Shown: piece after piece, positions 17,406-26,161 of the stretch | Position numbering within the stretch: position 1 is the stretch's first letter | Layout: each line of letters starts with the position of its first letter | Notes under the pieces: model-generated | Database searches by the model: none | Told to the model about the DNA's origin: nothing | What the model saw: only the letters and a program-made list of their open reading frames with translations | Assembly: GCF_008923245.1 (NCBI RefSeq) | Contig: NZ_WBOS01000002.1 | Span: 186,001-250,000 of the forward strand | Source: Cytobacillus depressus | GTDB taxonomy: Bacteria > Bacillota > Bacilli > Bacillales > Cytobacillaceae | Direction of reading: 5' to 3' | Length of the DNA stretch: 64,000 nt | Program-made: the position numbers and the translations under genes

Positions 17406-17585
17406 GAAAAGCGGAGAGCGCCCGCTTTAGAGGAACGCAGACTAAAACCGCCACGTCCTGTGGCAAGTCTGCATGACCCGCATCCTACGGTCCTCAAGCA
17501 TAAGACGAGCCGGCGAGAAGGTTATACTATAACCTTCTTGAGGGATTGGCTTAGACCAAAGAGCCGATGGCGCTCGGAGCTAGAC
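17406..17585 (+). repeat. Intergenic repeat family B, long copy
   Basis: From AAAAGCGGAGAGCGCC to GGAGCTAGAC, about 180 bases, between nadF and the pseudouridine synthase. It contains GCCACGTCCTGTGGC and an internal hairpin around GAAGGTTATAC / TATAACCTTC. The upstream part of the long open frame that runs into the next gene lies wholly inside this repeat. Confidence 0.75.
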
Positions 17586-17597
17586 AAGGTGGGGCCC

Positions 17598-18497
17598 ATG
17601 ATGTCAAGATTTGAACTGCAATGGCAAATATCCACACAGGATGAGAATAAAAGCATTAAAGAATTTCTCTTTGAGAAAGAGATTTCGAAAACATCATTAA
17701 CCGATATCAAATTTAAAGGCGGTTATATAACCGTAAATGGCAAGGAGGAAACTGTCCGTTACCTCCTTCAAAAAAATGATTTCCTTCATGTTGCGTTCCC
17801 TAAAGAATTACCGAGTGAAGGAATCAAAGGCGAGATCCTTCCGCTCCATATTTTATATGAAGATGACTTTATTATTGTCGTAAATAAGGAAGCAGGGATG
17901 AGTACAATCCCTTCCCGTGAGCATCCCTATGGAAGCCTTGCCAATGCCTTAATCGGTTATTATGAACAAATTGGCCTTCAAGCTACAATCCATATTGTTA
18001 CAAGGCTTGACAGGGATACATCTGGAATCGTACTTGTCGCCAAACATCGGCATATTCATCATTTATTTAGTAAACAGCAGAAAAATGGTGGCATTCAAAG
18101 AGAATATGAAGCATTCGCTCAAGGTTTATTAGCGGAGAATGAAGGTGTTATCAAGGAGCCGATTGCCCGTAAAAAGGATAGCATAATTGAAAGAGAAGTG
18201 TGTCCAGAAGGGCAATATGCGTGTACGTATTTTGAAGTCATTCGCAAGTTTCAAGCATTTACCCATGTAACCTTAAAACTTGAAACAGGAAGAACTCATC
18301 AAATTCGTGTACATATGTCATATTTAGGCCATCCATTATTAGGGGATGATCTATATGGTGGAAGCCGGAACTTAATAACAAGACAAGCTTTACATTGTGG
18401 CAGACTCTCTTTCATTCATCCAATTTCGGAAAAGGAATTAACTTTTAAACAAGAGTTGCCAGTTGATATGCATAGCTTATTACAAGTTGAAGGGTGA
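17598..18497 (+). CDS. yjbO: RluA-family 23S/tRNA pseudouridine synthase (YjbO)
   Basis: Converts specific uridines in large-subunit rRNA or tRNA to pseudouridine. 299 residues from ATG 17598; AAGGTGG lies upstream. An open frame starts 46 codons earlier at 17460, but that extension is repeat sequence. An N-terminal S4-like segment (about 15-75) is followed by the catalytic domain with 'HIVTRLDRDTSGIVLVAK' (catalytic Asp in R-L-D) and the C-terminal 'LETGRTHQIRVHMSYLGHPLLGD' motif. The exact RNA target cannot be told from sequence. Usual neighbour of nadF. Confidence 0.92.
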   Translation: MMSRFELQWQISTQDENKSIKEFLFEKEISKTSLTDIKFKGGYITVNGKEETVRYLLQKNDFLHVAFPKELPSEGIKGEILPLHILYEDDFIIVVNKEAGMSTIPSREHPYGSLANALIGYYEQIGLQATIHIVTRLDRDTSGIVLVAKHRHIHHLFSKQQKNGGIQREYEAFAQGLLAENEGVIKEPIARKKDSIIEREVCPEGQYACTYFEVIRKFQAFTHVTLKLETGRTHQIRVHMSYLGHPLLGDDLYGGSRNLITRQALHCGRLSFIHPISEKELTFKQELPVDMHSLLQVEG

Positions 18498-18520
18498 CTT
18501 TTTACGGTCACCCTCTTTAA
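18491..18520 (+). terminator. yjbO/prpE convergent terminator
   Basis: AGGGTGAC / GTCACCCT with T-rich flanks; overlaps the yjbO stop and sits between convergent yjbO and prpE. Confidence 0.85.
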
Positions 18521-19251
18521 ATTTTGCGGAACTTTTCCTCTACAAGTGGCATACTTGAAGAAACAGAGATAATTTCCATACTTGGATACCTCAATGCAGT
18601 TAATTTATTTCCGAAGACAGCCCCTGTATCGATATTGTATGTATTGTTAACAATTCTTACTTCCTTAACGGGAGTATGTCCATATACAATCACGGCTTTT
18701 CCATGATATTGCTTGGCCCAATCTCTTCTTACAGGTGAACCGTCAGGATTTTTTTCTCCAGTAATATCCCCGTAAAGGACGAAGGTTTTTACTTTATTCG
18801 AATGTTTTCCAATATAATCCTCACGAATCCCAGCATGGGCAATCACTAGCTTACCCCCATCAAGCTCGGCATAAAGTGGTGCGTTTTCATATAAATGGAT
18901 AAACTTCTCGCGAATATCCTGCTTTTGTTCATTGTTTAATGATTCATACTCAGCAGCGGTCGTTTCAAGGCCATGTGTAAGCTGAACTTTATTCCCAAGG
19001 AAGAAACGGTAAAGTTTGTTACAATGATTGCCAGGCACATAAAAGGCTGAATTCTCTTTCACGAGCTTATACACGGTTTCAATCACTTTTAATGACTGTG
19101 GTCCTCTATCTGTTAAATCTCCGACAAAGGCTAATTTTCTAATTCCGCTGTGGACCGGAATTTCATTTTTCCATTCATAGCCAAGCTGCATCGTCAGCGC
19201 CTTAAATTCATCAAAACATCCATGAATATCACCAATAATATCAATCTTCAT
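18517..19251 (-). CDS. prpE: Ap4A-type phosphatase PrpE
   Basis: Bis(5'-nucleosyl)-tetraphosphatase of the PPP phosphoesterase fold; also reported to affect spore germination in B. subtilis. 244 residues. Metal-site motifs: 'DIIGDIHGC', '[11 protein letters not shown]', 'PGNHCNK', '[10 protein letters not shown]' and 'VVYGHTPV' (here '[11 protein letters not shown]'). The second of two adjacent ATGs (19251) is better spaced from AAAGGAG. Located between yjbO and mgtE/yjbQ, as in related bacilli. Confidence 0.94.
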   Translation of the reverse strand: MKIDIIGDIHGCFDEFKALTMQLGYEWKNEIPVHSGIRKLAFVGDLTDRGPQSLKVIETVYKLVKENSAFYVPGNHCNKLYRFFLGNKVQLTHGLETTAAEYESLNNEQKQDIREKFIHLYENAPLYAELDGGKLVIAHAGIREDYIGKHSNKVKTFVLYGDITGEKNPDGSPVRRDWAKQYHGKAVIVYGHTPVKEVRIVNNTYNIDTGAVFGNKLTALRYPSMEIISVSSSMPLVEEKFRKI

Positions 19252-19483
19252 CATTTGCTCCTTTTATTATTATCCTGTTTTCATCATATCATTTGTAGAT
19301 GTCTTTATCTTATCCTTAATTTGAATAGTTAATAAAGAGATGTATGGGGTAAAGGTGGGTAAAATATAAATTTAGGAAAAAAGTTTAGAATCGCTAAAAT
19401 GAAGCGACAAAAAAGTAAAGATTTGCTAGTATGAGGAAGTATTATATTTAAGAAGTTTTTGTTCCGGAGAGGAGGTAATGATA

Positions 19484-20854
19484 ATGGAAGAGGCACTTAA
19501 TGAAAAGGCTACGCATCACATGAATCAGGAATTGCTTATCCATTCTTTACAAAATGAAGATATCCAAATGTTTCGCGAAGAATTTTTAAAGCTGCATCCG
19601 TATGATCAAGCTTCATTTTTTAAAGAATTGGATGAGGAAACGCGGGAGAGGATTTACTATTATCTATCTCCTGAAGAAATGGCGACATTGTTTGAAAACC
19701 TAGAAATGGATGAAGGCTATCAAGATGTGCTTGCGGAAATGAATCCGAATTACGCAGCCGAAATGATTTCAAAAATGTATGTCGATGATGCCGTTGATGT
19801 CTTAAACGAGCTTGAAAAAGACCAGGTTGTCAGCTATTTGACGATTATGGATGAAGAAGCGGCTCAAGAAATTAAAGATCTTCTTCATTATGAAGAGTAT
19901 ACAGCCGGAAGTATTATGACGACGGATTTTGTTTCTATTTCTGCGAATCAAACGGTCAGGTCGGCGATGTATATATTAAAAAAAGAAGCGCCCAAGGCTG
20001 AAACGATTTATTATATTTACGTTTTAGACGATGATAAAAGATTAGCTGGTGTTATTTCGCTTAGAGATTTAATTGTTAATGATGATGATACGATGATCTC
20101 TGAAATTACAAATGACCGTATTGTGTCAGTATCTGTCGGGGATGATCAAGAAGAAGTCGCCCGCAAAATTAAAGATTATAATTTCCTTGCGCTTCCTGTC
20201 GTTGATTTTCAAAATCATCTTCTCGGGATTATTACTGTCGATGACGTGATGGATGTTATGGAAGAAGAGGCATCTGATGATTATTCAAAGCTTGCTGCGG
20301 TGTCCGATATGGATACGATTGACCGCAGTCCTTTATATGCGGCCAAAAAGCGGCTTCCTTGGCTGATTATTCTCCTATATCTCGGGATGGGAACTGCAAG
20401 CCTTGCTGCACGATTCGAAGAGACATTAGAAAAGGCTGCCATATTAGGAGCGTTTATTACACTCATCGCAGGTATGGCCGGGAATACGGGAACTCAAGCA
20501 CTTGCTGTCGTTGTTCGCGGAATTGCGACGGGCGATTTAGAAAAAGAAAGTAAGCTCAAATTAATATTAAGAGAAGCGGGCACAGGGTTAATTACCGGTA
20601 CGATCTGTGGAATCCTTGTCACGATAACCATTTTTATTTGGAAGGGCAATTTATTTTTAGGCATATTAGTCGGAATATCAATCTTCTGCACTTTAATTGT
20701 GGCAACGATCGCTGGAGCTTTCATTCCATTAGCAATGCACAAATTCAAAATTGACCCAGCAGTCGCTTCCGGTCCATTTATTACAACGATCAATGATATA
20801 ATCAGTATCCTAATTTACTTCAGCATCGCCAACATGTTCCTCAGCTTCTTCTAG
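19484..20854 (+). CDS. mgtE: Magnesium transporter MgtE
   Basis: Mg2+ channel/transporter of about 456 residues. Cytoplasmic N domain (about residues 1-125, helical repeats), a CBS pair (about 130-250) that senses intracellular Mg2+, a connecting plug helix, and five TM helices in the last 180 residues with 'GNTGTQALAVVVRG', which lines the pore. ATG 19484 is eight bases from GGAGAGGAGG; ATG 19478 is too close. No M-box Mg2+ riboswitch is recognisable in the ~220-base leader, unlike B. subtilis mgtE. Confidence 0.95.
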   Translation: MEEALNEKATHHMNQELLIHSLQNEDIQMFREEFLKLHPYDQASFFKELDEETRERIYYYLSPEEMATLFENLEMDEGYQDVLAEMNPNYAAEMISKMYVDDAVDVLNELEKDQVVSYLTIMDEEAAQEIKDLLHYEEYTAGSIMTTDFVSISANQTVRSAMYILKKEAPKAETIYYIYVLDDDKRLAGVISLRDLIVNDDDTMISEITNDRIVSVSVGDDQEEVARKIKDYNFLALPVVDFQNHLLGIITVDDVMDVMEEEASDDYSKLAAVSDMDTIDRSPLYAAKKRLPWLIILLYLGMGTASLAARFEETLEKAAILGAFITLIAGMAGNTGTQALAVVVRGIATGDLEKESKLKLILREAGTGLITGTICGILVTITIFIWKGNLFLGILVGISIFCTLIVATIAGAFIPLAMHKFKIDPAVASGPFITTINDIISILIYFSIANMFLSFF

Positions 20855-20934
20855 GGTGTCAGACACCCATCGTGGACAGTTAGGGTGGTTTATGTTTTTG
20901 GGGTGGACAATAATATAAGTGAAGGGGGAATTAG

Positions 20935-22797
20935 ATGGAAGAACACGGCTTTTCGGTAACTTCTCTTGTCATTGTTATTATGATCGCCTTTTTAACGCCA
21001 ATTTTATTGCATCGTTTAAAGCTAAACTTTATTCCAGTCGTTGTTGCCGAAATATTGATGGGGCTAATTATAGGAAAAAGTGGTTTTGATCTTGTGCATC
21101 CGGACATGTGGCTTGAGACGCTCTCCACTTTAGGCTTTATATTTCTCATGTTTCTTAGTGGACTGGAAATTGATTTTACAGCTTTCTCAGGTAAGAAAAA
21201 GCGAGAAAAGCTGCCGAGCGGGAAATTGGAGCCTAATTCCTTTGGCGTTTCGTCAGTCGTATTTGCTGGAATTTTCCTAGTTTCATTAGGACTTTCTTAT
21301 TTATTTGTACTGGCGGGATTTATAGATAATGCGTTCTTAATGACATTAATCATTTCTACGATCTCTCTCGGCGTTGTTGTTCCGACATTAAAAGAAGCCC
21401 ATTTAATGAAAACAACCATTGGGCAAATCATTTTGCTCATTGCTGTTATTGCTGATTTAGTTACCATGATATTATTAGCTGTCTTTGTTTCTTTATATGA
21501 TGGCGGGGAAGGTAACTTATGGCTACTACTCATCCTTTTTGCGGCTGGAGTCATCTTATATTTCGTCGGCAGGAGATTCAAAAATCGTAAATTTGTTGAG
21601 GCGATGTCGACCGGCACCGTCCAAATAGGAACGAGAGCTGTCTTCACACTAATTATCGTTCTTGTAGCCGTATCTGAATCAGTGGGGGCAGAAAATATTT
21701 TAGGTGCGTTTCTAGCGGGTGTGCTCGTTTCATTGCTTGCACCGAATCAAGAAATGATTCATAAGCTAGATTCTTTTGGATATGGATTTTTAATTCCGAT
21801 CTTTTTTGTCATGGTCGGTGTTGATTTAAATATATGGACGTTACTTAGCGACAAAAAAATGTTAATGTTAATCCCGTTATTGCTTATTGCTTTACTTATT
21901 TCCAAGCTGCTTCCTGTATACTTGTTAAAGCGATGGTACGATGTGAAAACAGTCTTTGCTTCGGGATTTTTATTAACATCGACCCTTTCTTTAGTTATTG
22001 CCTCCGCGACGATTGGAGAAAGAATTGGTGTCATTACTGCTGAAATGACCGGAACATTAATCCTTGTTGCTGTCATTACGAGTGTATTCACACCAGTTGT
22101 ATTTAAAAAATTATTCCCAAGAGAAGCTGTTGCGGAAAGGTCAATTAATGTTGCATTTATCGGAGCTAATCAGCTAACCCTTCCAGTTTATCGTGAGCTA
22201 AATTCGCATCTATACAAGACGACTCTTTATCATAAAAAACAAGAAAAAGCAGATAAAAATATTGCAGACTCATTGTTTGATATAGTGGAGTTGGAACATT
22301 ATTCGATTGAAACTTTGATAGATCAGAATATTCATAAAGCTGATATTGTCGTCATTTCCACAGGGGATGAAGAGCTGAATGCGACATTGGCAATTGCTGT
22401 TAAGGAGCAAGGAGCAGAACGCGTTATTTGCCGGCTTGAAAGCCCTGATTTACAGGAAAGTATTAAGGAACATAATATCGAAGTTTTCTCTCTGCTATTG
22501 TCGCAAAAGACATTGTTAAGAGCATTAATCGAGACCCCAAGTGTGATGAATATTTTGACAAATCAAGATAATGCTCTGTATGAAATTAAGCTCCTAAATG
22601 ATCAATTCACTGGCATGACTTTGAGAAGGTTTCCTTTTACAGGGGATGTCATCTTTGTACGAATATTCAGGGGGCATGATTCTATTGTTCCCCACGGAGA
22701 AACCGAGCTGCAAAAGAATGATCGTCTCATTGTTACTGGAACGAAGGAATATGTCGATGAACTAAAGCGCGAATTAGAGTTTTGTGAATGGTGTTAA
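20935..22797 (+). CDS. yjbQ: Monovalent cation:proton antiporter-2 (YjbQ/KefB type)
   Basis: Membrane antiporter of the CPA2 family for Na+ or K+ against H+. 620 residues. About 12 TM helices (residues 8-385), with the family's 'FLMFLSGLEIDF' and 'AFLAGVLVS' segments, then a cytosolic RCK_N-like nucleotide-binding module (about 400-520, 'FIGANQLTLPVYREL') and an RCK_C/TrkA-C domain (about 530-615). The RCK part suggests ligand gating. Start ATG has GAAGGGGG upstream. Monocistronic with a terminator. Confidence 0.92.
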   Translation: MEEHGFSVTSLVIVIMIAFLTPILLHRLKLNFIPVVVAEILMGLIIGKSGFDLVHPDMWLETLSTLGFIFLMFLSGLEIDFTAFSGKKKREKLPSGKLEPNSFGVSSVVFAGIFLVSLGLSYLFVLAGFIDNAFLMTLIISTISLGVVVPTLKEAHLMKTTIGQIILLIAVIADLVTMILLAVFVSLYDGGEGNLWLLLILFAAGVILYFVGRRFKNRKFVEAMSTGTVQIGTRAVFTLIIVLVAVSESVGAENILGAFLAGVLVSLLAPNQEMIHKLDSFGYGFLIPIFFVMVGVDLNIWTLLSDKKMLMLIPLLLIALLISKLLPVYLLKRWYDVKTVFASGFLLTSTLSLVIASATIGERIGVITAEMTGTLILVAVITSVFTPVVFKKLFPREAVAERSINVAFIGANQLTLPVYRELNSHLYKTTLYHKKQEKADKNIADSLFDIVELEHYSIETLIDQNIHKADIVVISTGDEELNATLAIAVKEQGAERVICRLESPDLQESIKEHNIEVFSLLLSQKTLLRALIETPSVMNILTNQDNALYEIKLLNDQFTGMTLRRFPFTGDVIFVRIFRGHDSIVPHGETELQKNDRLIVTGTKEYVDELKRELEFCEWC

Positions 22798-22839
22798 ATT
22801 CATGTTGACTATCGTTAACTACAATTAATAAATTTATTC

Positions 22840-22876
22840 AATACCTGCTTCGCAATTAGAAGCAGGTATTTTTTGT
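22840..22876 (+). terminator. yjbQ terminator
   Basis: AATACCTGCTTC / GAAGCAGGTATT with a T run. Confidence 0.92.
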
Positions 22877-22883
22877 GCACTTT

Positions 22884-22925
22884 GTTGATTGGAGCGGAAT
22901 GCGAGTGCCTGTTACGGAATTCAAA
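22884..22925 (+). repeat. Intergenic repeat family A, mini copy
   Basis: GTTGATTGGAGCGGAATGC followed at once by GAGTGCCTGTTACGGAATT: the two ends of the family A repeat joined with the centre missing. The right end is degenerate. Confidence 0.65.
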
Positions 22926-22963
22926 AGTTATGCTTAATAAAGCTTTTTTAGTCATTTTGGGAA

Positions 22964-22990
22964 ACGTATATACTTCCAATGCATACATAT
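22964..22990 (+). promoter_or_regulatory. Candidate SigK promoter of cotO
   Basis: AC at 22964-22965, 16-base spacer, then CATACATAT at 22982. SigK consensus is AC-N16/17-CATAnnnTA; the last two bases differ. Late mother-cell expression fits a coat gene. Confidence 0.5.
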
Positions 22991-23024
22991 AAATTGAACC
23001 CTTATGTATTTGGAGGTATAGAAC

Positions 23025-23612
23025 ATGCAAAAAAAGAAACTAAAAGACCCTTTTTTTCATATTTCACAACCCAGTGGAAAAGTTCAGCAAGCTAATATGC
23101 AGGAGTTTTTCTCCACGAAAGTGGCAAAAAAGCAAAGCAAGGCCGAACCTGAAGCTCAAATGACGAAAGAAAAAGAAATAAAAAAAGAAACAAAAGAAGA
23201 AAAGCTGGAGGAAATAAAACTGAATGATATCCCAGAAAATCAAGTTATTGAAGAAATAATAGACAGCGATAAGGCGACAGAGATAATTGAAAATTACGAA
23301 GCTGAAAAAGTAGTGGAAGATGAATCTCCTTTTGTTTCACATTTTAAAAGAATGCCTAGCCCAAGCTTCAAACGTCTAAAGAGCTTTAAAGAAATGGATA
23401 CGCTTGAAAAGCTAAATTATTTAGTTGAGTTTCCGAAGCAGCTTCCGCCAGTGCCATGTGTATTTGAAACAGAGGGAGGAGCCTTCAGAGGAATATTAGT
23501 TGAAAAAACGGAGGATGCGATTAAAATAAAGTCATTTGATGGAAAAACAAATACACTCAAAATACCATCAATCATAGAAGTAAGAATGATCGGGCTAAGA
23601 AAAAATAATTAA
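23025..23612 (+). CDS. cotO: Spore coat protein CotO
   Basis: Outer-coat morphogenetic protein of 195 residues. The N-terminus 'KDPFFHISQPSGKVQQANMQEFF' region (short Pro/Phe motif), a long highly charged Lys/Glu middle (about 35-105) with coiled-coil character, and a globular C-terminal region ('LEKLNYLVEFPKQLPPVPC ... GILVEKTEDAIKIKSFDG') fit CotO. In B. subtilis CotO works with CotE-dependent assembly of the outer coat, next to cotZ and cotY. The ribosome binding site is GGAGG. It converges with cotZ. Confidence 0.88.
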   Translation: MQKKKLKDPFFHISQPSGKVQQANMQEFFSTKVAKKQSKAEPEAQMTKEKEIKKETKEEKLEEIKLNDIPENQVIEEIIDSDKATEIIENYEAEKVVEDESPFVSHFKRMPSPSFKRLKSFKEMDTLEKLNYLVEFPKQLPPVPCVFETEGGAFRGILVEKTEDAIKIKSFDGKTNTLKIPSIIEVRMIGLRKNN

Positions 23613-23632
23613 AAACTAAAATTTCCATAAAA

Positions 23633-23665
23633 ATAGCCAGCCGATAAGAATGACTGGCTTTTTTT
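23633..23665 (+). terminator. cotO/cotZ convergent terminator
   Basis: AGCCAG / CTGGCT hairpin with a seven-T tail after cotO. Confidence 0.82.
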
Positions 23666-23675
23666 ACATTTATTT

Positions 23676-24263
23676 TTATTCACAGACATCTAAATCTACG
23701 TCAGCGATACACTGTACAGCACAGAAGCATTTTAGGTCAACTGTAACGCAATCATTAGTTCTGCGGAAAAAGTCTACTTCGCAAACTGCTGATAAGTCCA
23801 TGGTTCCATCTTTCACCATGTTTACTGTTTGAGCATTTTGCATCATTTGGTTCACTTGGTTCCCTTGCTGCCCTTTATTATCCCCACCTTTTATTTTTAC
23901 CGGTTCTAGGACTCGAAGAACTGCGCAGCAGTTGTCAAAAACATCTTCAACACGGAAGAAGATTGATACGCAACCGTTGTTTTTTTTGTTGTCTCCTTGA
24001 CCTTGACCTTGCATTTGCATAGTTCCTTTAAAAAATGCATGGAATGGCGTGCCGTCATCTGAGCTTAGAACGATTACGCGTGTATCCGGGCGGCTTTGTC
24101 TTCTGCTAGAAGGCGAGATGGCTCCAAGCGGCTCTAAAAAGCAGTTGGAAGGACATCCGCAATCCGGGTCGGATTGATGGTCTTGGATATCTTTTATCGC
24201 ACGGACTACTTGGCATACACAGTTCATATGCCCTTTGAAGTCGTCATTTTTTCCACAACTCAT
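23676..24263 (-). CDS. cotZ: Spore coat protein CotZ/CotY family
   Basis: Cysteine-rich, cross-linked crust or exosporium protein of 195 residues with 16 or so Cys. N-terminal 'MSCGKNDD...CVCQVVRAIKDIQD' and 'DCGCPSNCFLEPLG' are typical of the CotY/CotZ/ExsY family, as is the C-terminal Cys cluster ('CFCAVQCIADVDLDVC'). Two polar inserts, 'QMQGQGQGDNKKN' and a Gln/Asn-rich stretch 'GGDNKGQQGNQVNQMMQN', make it longer than B. subtilis CotZ (148) or CotY (162). Only one family member is present here, where B. subtilis has two plus cotXWV. Confidence 0.92.
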   Translation of the reverse strand: MSCGKNDDFKGHMNCVCQVVRAIKDIQDHQSDPDCGCPSNCFLEPLGAISPSSRRQSRPDTRVIVLSSDDGTPFHAFFKGTMQMQGQGQGDNKKNNGCVSIFFRVEDVFDNCCAVLRVLEPVKIKGGDNKGQQGNQVNQMMQNAQTVNMVKDGTMDLSAVCEVDFFRRTNDCVTVDLKCFCAVQCIADVDLDVCE

Positions 24264-24397
24264 GTTTAGTTTCCTCCTTAGTTTAATTCTTGTGATACTA
24301 CACTAATAACATATTGCCGAAGTGCCCTATGGGTTACGGACAAACGCCTTGTTTTATTAAAAAATAGGCATTTTTTTTATGAAAGGTGATGCTTTTA

Positions 24398-24751
24398 ATG
24401 GAAATAACATTAAGTGAGCTAATGATACTAGCCTTGGCAAGCTTTCGACTAACAAGGTTAGTGGTCTACGATAAAATTACGGAATTTTTGCGGAGTCCAT
24501 TTTTTGATGAAATTGAAGAAAAAAATAATGACGGCGAAAGTGAAATTTATTTAATCCCCAAAAAAGGGGGCATTCGCGGATTTTTAGGAGATCTGCTTAG
24601 CTGTTATTGGTGTACAGGAATTTGGTCAACTTTATTTCTATATATTGTTTTTATTTACTTTCCCAAAGTAATTCCTATCATCGTGATTTTAGCCGTGGCT
24701 GGCATTGCAGCAATCATTGAAACGGTTGTACAGAAGTTTATAAACGAATAA
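24398..24751 (+). CDS. yjcA: Sporulation membrane protein YjcA (DUF1360)
   Basis: 117 residues. N-terminal 'LALASFRLTRLVVYDKI' and 'GDLLSCYWCTGIWST' are the DUF1360 signature, the latter a Cys pair at a membrane edge. Two TM helices lie in the last third. ATG 24398 follows AAAGGTGA at the right distance; upstream in-frame GTG/ATG codons are too close to or inside that site. In B. subtilis yjcA sits next to the cotXYZ cluster and is a sporulation gene; biochemical function unknown. Confidence 0.88.
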   Translation: MEITLSELMILALASFRLTRLVVYDKITEFLRSPFFDEIEEKNNDGESEIYLIPKKGGIRGFLGDLLSCYWCTGIWSTLFLYIVFIYFPKVIPIIVILAVAGIAAIIETVVQKFINE

Positions 24752-24917
24752 ACAATAATTTTTTTAGAATATCAAATTCTTCCTGTAGGCTTCTGATTAC
24801 ACAAGCTCAGCAATCCATCATACATTATATGAAGAGGTTTATTTTGAAGTTCTTTCTTTTGCATTAATGCAAGCTCTAGTGCGAAAGAACATATAATGAA
24901 AAAGGAGTGATTCCGAT

Positions 24918-25022
24918 ATGTACAAAAAATATTCATATCCTACAAAGGTTCAAACGACTCAAACTCCTAAGAAGAAAAAAGATTGTGGATGTGGAAATAA
25001 AACGAAGAAAACCAAGGAATAA
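24918..25022 (+). CDS. 34-residue Lys/Cys-rich protein, unknown function
   Basis: A tiny frame of 34 codons with AAAAGGAG nine bases upstream and a terminator directly after. The product is very basic (about ten Lys in the last 18 residues) with a C-x-C pair ('DCGCGN') and an N-terminal 'YKKYSYPTK'. It lies between yjcA and the spoVA operon, so a spore-related role is likely. I do not recognise a named family. Confidence 0.65.
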   Translation: MYKKYSYPTKVQTTQTPKKKKDCGCGNKTKKTKE

Positions 25023-25050
25023 CAGTCGGGAGAACCGGCTGTTTTCTTTT
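25020..25050 (+). terminator. Terminator after the 34-residue gene
   Basis: AACAGTCGG / CCGGCTGTT with a T-rich tail, overlapping the stop codon. Confidence 0.75.
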
Positions 25051-25188
25051 GAAATCAGATTCCATAATTTGGCTAATTAAGTATTTTAACGTTCATTCAT
25101 AATTTTACTTTTTTTCGAGGACAATATGAAAGACATGTATGGATGATAAAGCAAGTAAATTTGAAGATCGATTGAGGAAGGGAAGTTT

Positions 25189-25665
25189 ATGAGGACAACA
25201 CTTTTTATTTTAATGATCATCTTAGGAGCTGGACTGACCGGATGCGGAATGGGAAAGGACGGGCCAAAAGAGAGTGAGCTTGCTTTAATTCAAACAACCA
25301 ATCCAAGTCCAGCGCTTTTAGAAAAAAATACAAGAGCGAATCTTGATTTAATGGAAAGAATTAAAAAAGATGTGACTGACATGAAAGAATTATATGATGT
25401 TGCAATTGTCAAAGGAAAGAAAGATATATTAGTGGCCTATAAAGTGAAACACCGATACCGATTTCAAATGAAAAAAATTGAAAAAAAATTAAATGACAAA
25501 TTAGAAAAAAAATATCCTGATGAAAAATTTACAGTTTCAAGCGATTATAAAATTTTTCTTGAAGCAGTCAAGCTGAATGAAAAAATGAAAGACCCTGATT
25601 TTTCAAATGAAAAGGCCAATAAGGAATTGAAGGATATTATCAAGCTAAAACAAGAAATGACATAG
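25189..25665 (+). CDS. YhcN/YlaJ-like sporulation lipoprotein
   Basis: 158 residues with a lipoprotein signal: hydrophobic 'LFILMIILGAGLTG' and lipobox L-T-G-C at Cys19. The mature part is Lys/Glu rich with the YhcN/YlaJ pattern 'DVTDMKELYDVAIVKGKKDILVAYKVKHRYRF' (cut here into its hallmark hydrophobic/charged alternation). It ends 14 bases before spoVAC with its own ribosome binding site and is the first gene of the operon. A YhcN-like lipoprotein in front of spoVAC-AD-AEb is also the core of the spoVA2mob element that changes spore germination and heat resistance. Confidence 0.85.
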   Translation: MRTTLFILMIILGAGLTGCGMGKDGPKESELALIQTTNPSPALLEKNTRANLDLMERIKKDVTDMKELYDVAIVKGKKDILVAYKVKHRYRFQMKKIEKKLNDKLEKKYPDEKFTVSSDYKIFLEAVKLNEKMKDPDFSNEKANKELKDIIKLKQEMT

Positions 25666-25678
25666 AAAGGAGAAAATT

Positions 25679-26161
25679 ATGGGGAAGAAACAACAAATGC
25701 AAAAACTCACACCAGAGCAAGTAAAATACCAAACCCTCCAGCAAAAGCATGAGCTAAAACGCCCCATTTTAATAAACTGCCTAAGAGCTTTTTGGGTAGG
25801 GGGGGTCATTTGTGCAATTGGCCAGGCAATTTCCTATTTCTACATATACTTTTTTAATTTTACTGAAAAAACAGCCGGGAATCCTACTGTTGCGACAATG
25901 GTGTTCTTGTCTATGCTTTTAACTGGTTTTGGAATTTATGATCATATCGCTCAATACGGCGGGGCGGGTACCGCAGTCCCTGTAACAGGATTCGGAAATG
26001 CCGTTATTTCTGCGGCGATTGAACATAAAACAGAAGGCTTTGTTCTCGGTGTAGGAGGAAATATGTTTAAGCTCGCAGGCTCAGTCATTTTATTCGGGGT
26101 ATTTTCAGCATTCGTTGTTGCATTAATTAAAACGATATTAATTCAATGGGGTGTTTTGTGA
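25679..26161 (+). CDS. spoVAC: Stage V sporulation protein AC
   Basis: Integral inner spore membrane protein of 160 residues, part of the SpoVA channel that moves Ca-dipicolinate into the forespore and out on germination; SpoVAC has mechanosensitive-channel activity. It has a basic N-terminus, 'LRAFWVGGVICAIGQAISYFYI', further TM segments and 'GGAGTAVPVTGFGNAVISAAIEHK'-type conserved core. The TGA stop overlaps the spoVAD ATG by one base. Confidence 0.94.
   Translation: MGKKQQMQKLTPEQVKYQTLQQKHELKRPILINCLRAFWVGGVICAIGQAISYFYIYFFNFTEKTAGNPTVATMVFLSMLLTGFGIYDHIAQYGGAGTAVPVTGFGNAVISAAIEHKTEGFVLGVGGNMFKLAGSVILFGVFSAFVVALIKTILIQWGVL

Noticed and set aside
17460..17597. 46-codon N-terminal extension of the pseudouridine synthase
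   Set aside because: Encoded by repeat family B; the true start at 17598 has a ribosome binding site and matches family length.
19260..19477. Possible M-box magnesium riboswitch before mgtE
   Set aside because: The leader is AT-rich, without the conserved M-box helices or a terminator/antiterminator pair that I can draw.
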